Of a stretch of 64,000 nt of DNA, positions 60,658 to 64,000 are shown in pieces. The notes beneath the pieces are model-generated. The model saw only the letters and a program-made list of their open reading frames with translations. It had not been told where the DNA came from and searched no databases. The stretch lies in NCBI GenBank assembly GCA_026874595.1, contig CM049313.1, positions 55,288,159 to 55,352,158 of the forward strand, written 5' to 3'. The stretch comes from Sipunculus nudus. Lineage: Eukaryota; Annelida; Sipuncula; Golfingiida; Sipunculidae. The translations under genes were made by a program, and so were the position numbers. Position 1 is the stretch's first letter, and the number at the start of each line of letters is the position of its first letter.

Positions 60658-62780
60658 GTAGGTGGCTAAACGGTCATGGGTTCACGGGGTCATCAAGTAC
60701 ATTTGACATGTTCTTTCAGCTGCAGTATTTAAATAGCGCAGGTGGTCCAAGAATTCGTAACAACTGCCAGATGTTCTTTGACTGTACTTTGCTGTAGGTT
60801 TAGGTGCACACTTACGTCACCAGGTCAAATCGGTGTACTATAGCATTATAGGATCCAAAAGATGCATTGATCTCTTGGTTTTCCTAGTTTCCATGGCAAG
60901 AAAGTATATATAGATATCGTATCACGTCAGTAAGACAGATCAGTGGATGACGTCATCGAATCTTGAGGGTTCATTCATTGTGTAAATCTGAAAGAGGCGG
61001 TCCAGCCGTGTGTATGACGTCATCGAATCTTTAGGATTCATTGATCGCAGCGAATTTTAATACTGCCCGGTCCCTTGAAACCTTGCATCATGAATATTAC
61101 ATTTCTAAAGGTGCCATTCTTTATTTTCAAATTTGGAATTGACCACCGTGTCTTTACCGCCTGACAAGAAATTAAATGTAACCTTCTGTCCTGCTTATGT
61201 AAACCTAAATAAGAAAGTTTATCTGTGTAAATTTAAGGTCTTCTTGAGAACTTCATACTTCTGAGATAATGCTTATAAGAAAGTAAATAGATGATACTGC
61301 TTTCTTCTTAGCATTAGTAAACTGTTGGAGATAATCATTCATGTGACGTCACGGCTATTCCAGGGAAGGGAACAGCCTCACGGACGCTACGTGGGGGGTC
61401 CTGGATAATGCGCCGGACGCACACCACATCACCCACTACGCGGCAAAAAAAGTGCTCAAGTATTGGAAAGTTTATTACAAATTCCTGCACAATTTAGCTT
61501 CTGTTTATTTGTACATGTAAGAAAAGTTATAAGATAGTTTCGTGTGGTGAACCGTTCTTTTGGTATGTGACATGCCCGGAATTAACAAAATATAAACAAA
61601 AACACATGTGAAAAATTAGCGATAATCAGAGATGCTGTGATTTCATGGTTCATCATACGTCCTTTTTAGCGAACTGCAGCGGAGGCGAAGAAAATGAAGA
61701 GTTTGGATTTTAAAACACCATGTACCAACTTTATGTGCTATATTTCGCACAACCGCTCAAGCTGACAGTCCCCTCATAGGGGCGCCACTATGATGTTTAT
61801 GATAGGCGAGACTCATTGCCAGTTAACCGAGACCGATAAGTAGCCCGACGACCCCCTGTATGGTGTAAGACAGGTCTTTACCGTAAGGTTTAAGTTCGAT
61901 CGTAGAGAATGGAAGATACTGTGACTGCAATGGAAACAGTACTTAAAATAGTCAATGGGAATCTATTTTTAATACTTTTCAAATATCGCCTTAGTTGATT
62001 CTGTGACAATCTGGGTCATGAAGTAAATTTACTGTACAGCATCTGTCCCTTGAACTAATTGTTTGAAACGTCTAAAGTACGCGCATACAAAATGTTGATT
62101 TTATCAGCAGTTGATAACACAAGGGACCGTTTTAAAATGTTGCGAATATGACCAAAATTTAGCAGCAGGTTAAGTCCAAACGGAATAATTAAAACTGCTA
62201 TCTTTAGTTACAATATCGAAAACGCCGTCGATTAACATGCCCAGTTTAGTGGATGATGTAGGATGGTTGTGGCATTTAGGGTTTACTTAAATTTGCATTG
62301 CAAGAGTCATATATTGTGGAATCTAAAACTATTTTATTATCATTATCAGTGTTGATCAGGCTTCGCGTCGGCAGCGGTGATTGGTTACGTGAATAGTGGT
62401 TCACAGATGAACGCCTGTTTAGTCATTTTAAGCATGAAGTCAGACGACACCAGCTGGGATCAGTAATCTGGTTATCCTTTCGTTCCCCATGTCTCTCCGA
62501 TGGCATTGGGTCAATATTCCTGGCTCTAATCACATCGAAACCGCCTAAATGCTTTGATGTGATAAACTCTACAAGCCCAATACATGTCCTCGTCCATGCT
62601 CCAGCCAGCGTGGATTTGATGTCACGTTCTGTGATAAAACGATTAAGTACAAGTGCACTCTATTGTGCGTCTGAAAGTGCTTGATTCATGACTAATATCT
62701 GTTGGTAAAAAAGTTTAAATGCAATTAATGTGTCTCCTGAAATTAGTGTCCCTTTTCACCACGCTTGACCTATAAAAGCT
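60658..62780 (+). other. start of SK intron 2, no recognised feature
   Basis: Begins with donor GTAGGT. It contains anonymous AT-rich sequence with several scattered TGACGTCA-like octamers (for example around 60950-61020 and 61340), but no exon, SINE or array that I can name. The intron continues through the repeat region at 62780-64000 and beyond the window. Confidence 0.6.
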
Positions 62781-64000
62781 CTTTTATTTTTAGCGAACCT
62801 GAGAGCTTATGCGATGGCGCACCGTCGTCCGTCCGCCGTCGTTCGTACATTAACAAAGCTATCTCAAAAACCGTTGGAGCTAGCATAACAAAATTTTATG
62901 CAAAAAATCAGTCATCTAAAAAAACTTTATCCGATTTTGCTTATTTTTTTGCTGCCTGCATTTACTTAGATTTATTTTATAAGGAAAAAGCTAAAAATAA
63001 CTTTAAAATCTTCTTCTTCGAAACTGTCAAGCTGAAATTTTTATTTCACAGATATAATCTCTGAAACCATCTCTCTCATAATTTTTCGAATGGTTACATT
63101 TCGGTGAATTTTGGCCGAGTAACAGGAAGCTCAACTTAGTCATTTGGCAAAAAAAAAATACTGAAATGTCAGTATCAGAGATGGCTGGAGCTGTCATCAC
63201 CAAATTTTATGTCAATGTTGATCACATGACTAATATTTGAAGCTGAGGTTTTGGAGGCGCCATCCGCATCAACCTTTTTTTTACGAGGGTCATCTGTCAT
63301 CAGTACATAAACCCATAATTTCTCAGGATAAACGGGAGCTATCATACCCAAATTTTATGCAAACTCTTGCCAAATTTCAAATGTTGTGGGATTGAGCTTT
63401 TTGTGACCCAACTGCATTAGCTTACATTTTACGGGGAGAAAGCTGAAAAGCCTTCGAAAATCTTATTCATTCAGCAATATTGTTGAATATTTCACAGAAA
63501 TGATCCCAGAGACGAGCACTCTAAAGTTTATTAAAATGGTTAAGGTTTGATGGATTTTGGTCGAGTTACAGGAGTGTGAAATAGTCTATTGGCCTAGTAA
63601 GCAAACTAACAAAAAAGTCTCAAAAAGATAGGAGCTTGCATCACCAAATGTTGGTCACATGACTAATATTTGAAATTGCAGTTTTTGCGGTGCCACCTGC
63701 ATAGACCTGTTTTTTACGGACAAAAACCTCATTATTTTAGCCTCTTTCAACTTAAAATTGTTTGATGAGGAAACTGCCAAGCTGAATCGTTTTATCTTTC
63801 ACACGAATTGTCCTGGGGTAGGGTTCTTTCAATTGTATAAGAATTAATTAGGTTCATTGATTTTTTGTAGGGTAATAGACAGCTGAAGCTGATCTTGTGG
63901 CCGTAAGTAAGCCTATATTACACTGAGGGCTGCAGTAGTCTTCTTCTGCAAAACTGTTGTTTCAACTTCTTTTTTCATTGTACAAAAGTAATTCCTAGGA
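62780..64000. repeat. Repeat region with ~430-bp units, cut by the window edge
   Basis: Opens with a CCGTCGTCCGTCCGCCGTCG block (about 62822). At least two units follow, marked by TCACATGACTAATATTTGAA at 63222 and 63655, each then carrying a GGCGCCATCCGCAT / GGTGCCACCTGCAT motif and TTTTTTACGG/GA. ACCAAATTTTATGCAAA recurs near 62888, 63207 and 63350. The 62765-63064 ORF lies in this repeat and has no recognisable domain. Confidence 0.65.

Overview
This is an AT-rich, repeat-dense piece of a eukaryotic, almost certainly animal, nuclear genome. Nothing looks bacterial: there are no operons, no long tandem ORFs and no ribosome-binding sites. Many long (TA)n, (CT)n, (TG)n and poly-C/G tracts, tRNA-derived SINEs, a decayed LINE, a solo LTR and several DNA-transposon relics fill the space. 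The one gene recognised reads like a protostome rather than a vertebrate ion channel. Together with short-TIR elements carrying internal tandem arrays, this suggests a marine lophotrochozoan, perhaps a mollusc; that placement is inference.

Layout. 1-50 kb is non-coding as far as can be seen. It holds microsatellites; a diverged ~320-bp tandem array (8.3-9.9 kb); a duplicated ~0.86-kb segment (12.75-14.3 kb); a ~39-bp minisatellite (17.3-18.7 kb) split by a 437-bp TIR element; SINE copies (3.3, 24.9 and 30.8 kb); a 1.17-kb TIR element with six ~180-bp units (28.7-29.9 kb); a solo LTR with TATA box, poly(A) signal and 4-bp target duplication (32.3-33.0 kb); a broken integrase-type DNA transposon with ~48-bp inverted ends (33.7-36.0 kb), apparently nested inside an older hAT-like element; a TIR element with 280-bp units (37.6-38.7 kb); a duplicated block carrying a doubtful spliced exon (39.6-40.5 kb); and a 444-bp fold-back palindrome (41.4-41.8 kb).

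50-64 kb is the 5' part of a small-conductance Ca2+-activated K+ channel gene (SK/KCNN) on the + strand. A large first coding exon (50224-51129) carries a long variable N-terminus and S1. A 9.4-kb intron follows, then a 96-nt exon (60562-60657) carrying S2. Both junctions are phase 0 and the S2 exon is 32 codons, as in vertebrate KCNN genes. The pore, calmodulin-binding domain and C-terminus must lie beyond the right edge. The intron holds a LINE relic, two TIR elements with internal tandem arrays and a strong 13-bp hairpin.

The most unusual pattern is a set of at least four elements (28.7, 37.6, 57.0 and 59.5 kb) with the same plan: 11-14 bp perfect terminal inverted repeats, a CCGTC/GTCTGTC-rich or CCG-rich block near an end, and an internal head-to-tail array of ~140-290 bp units. 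The arrays at 8.3-9.9 kb and 62.8-64 kb look related. I found no bacterial-style defence or biosynthetic system here.
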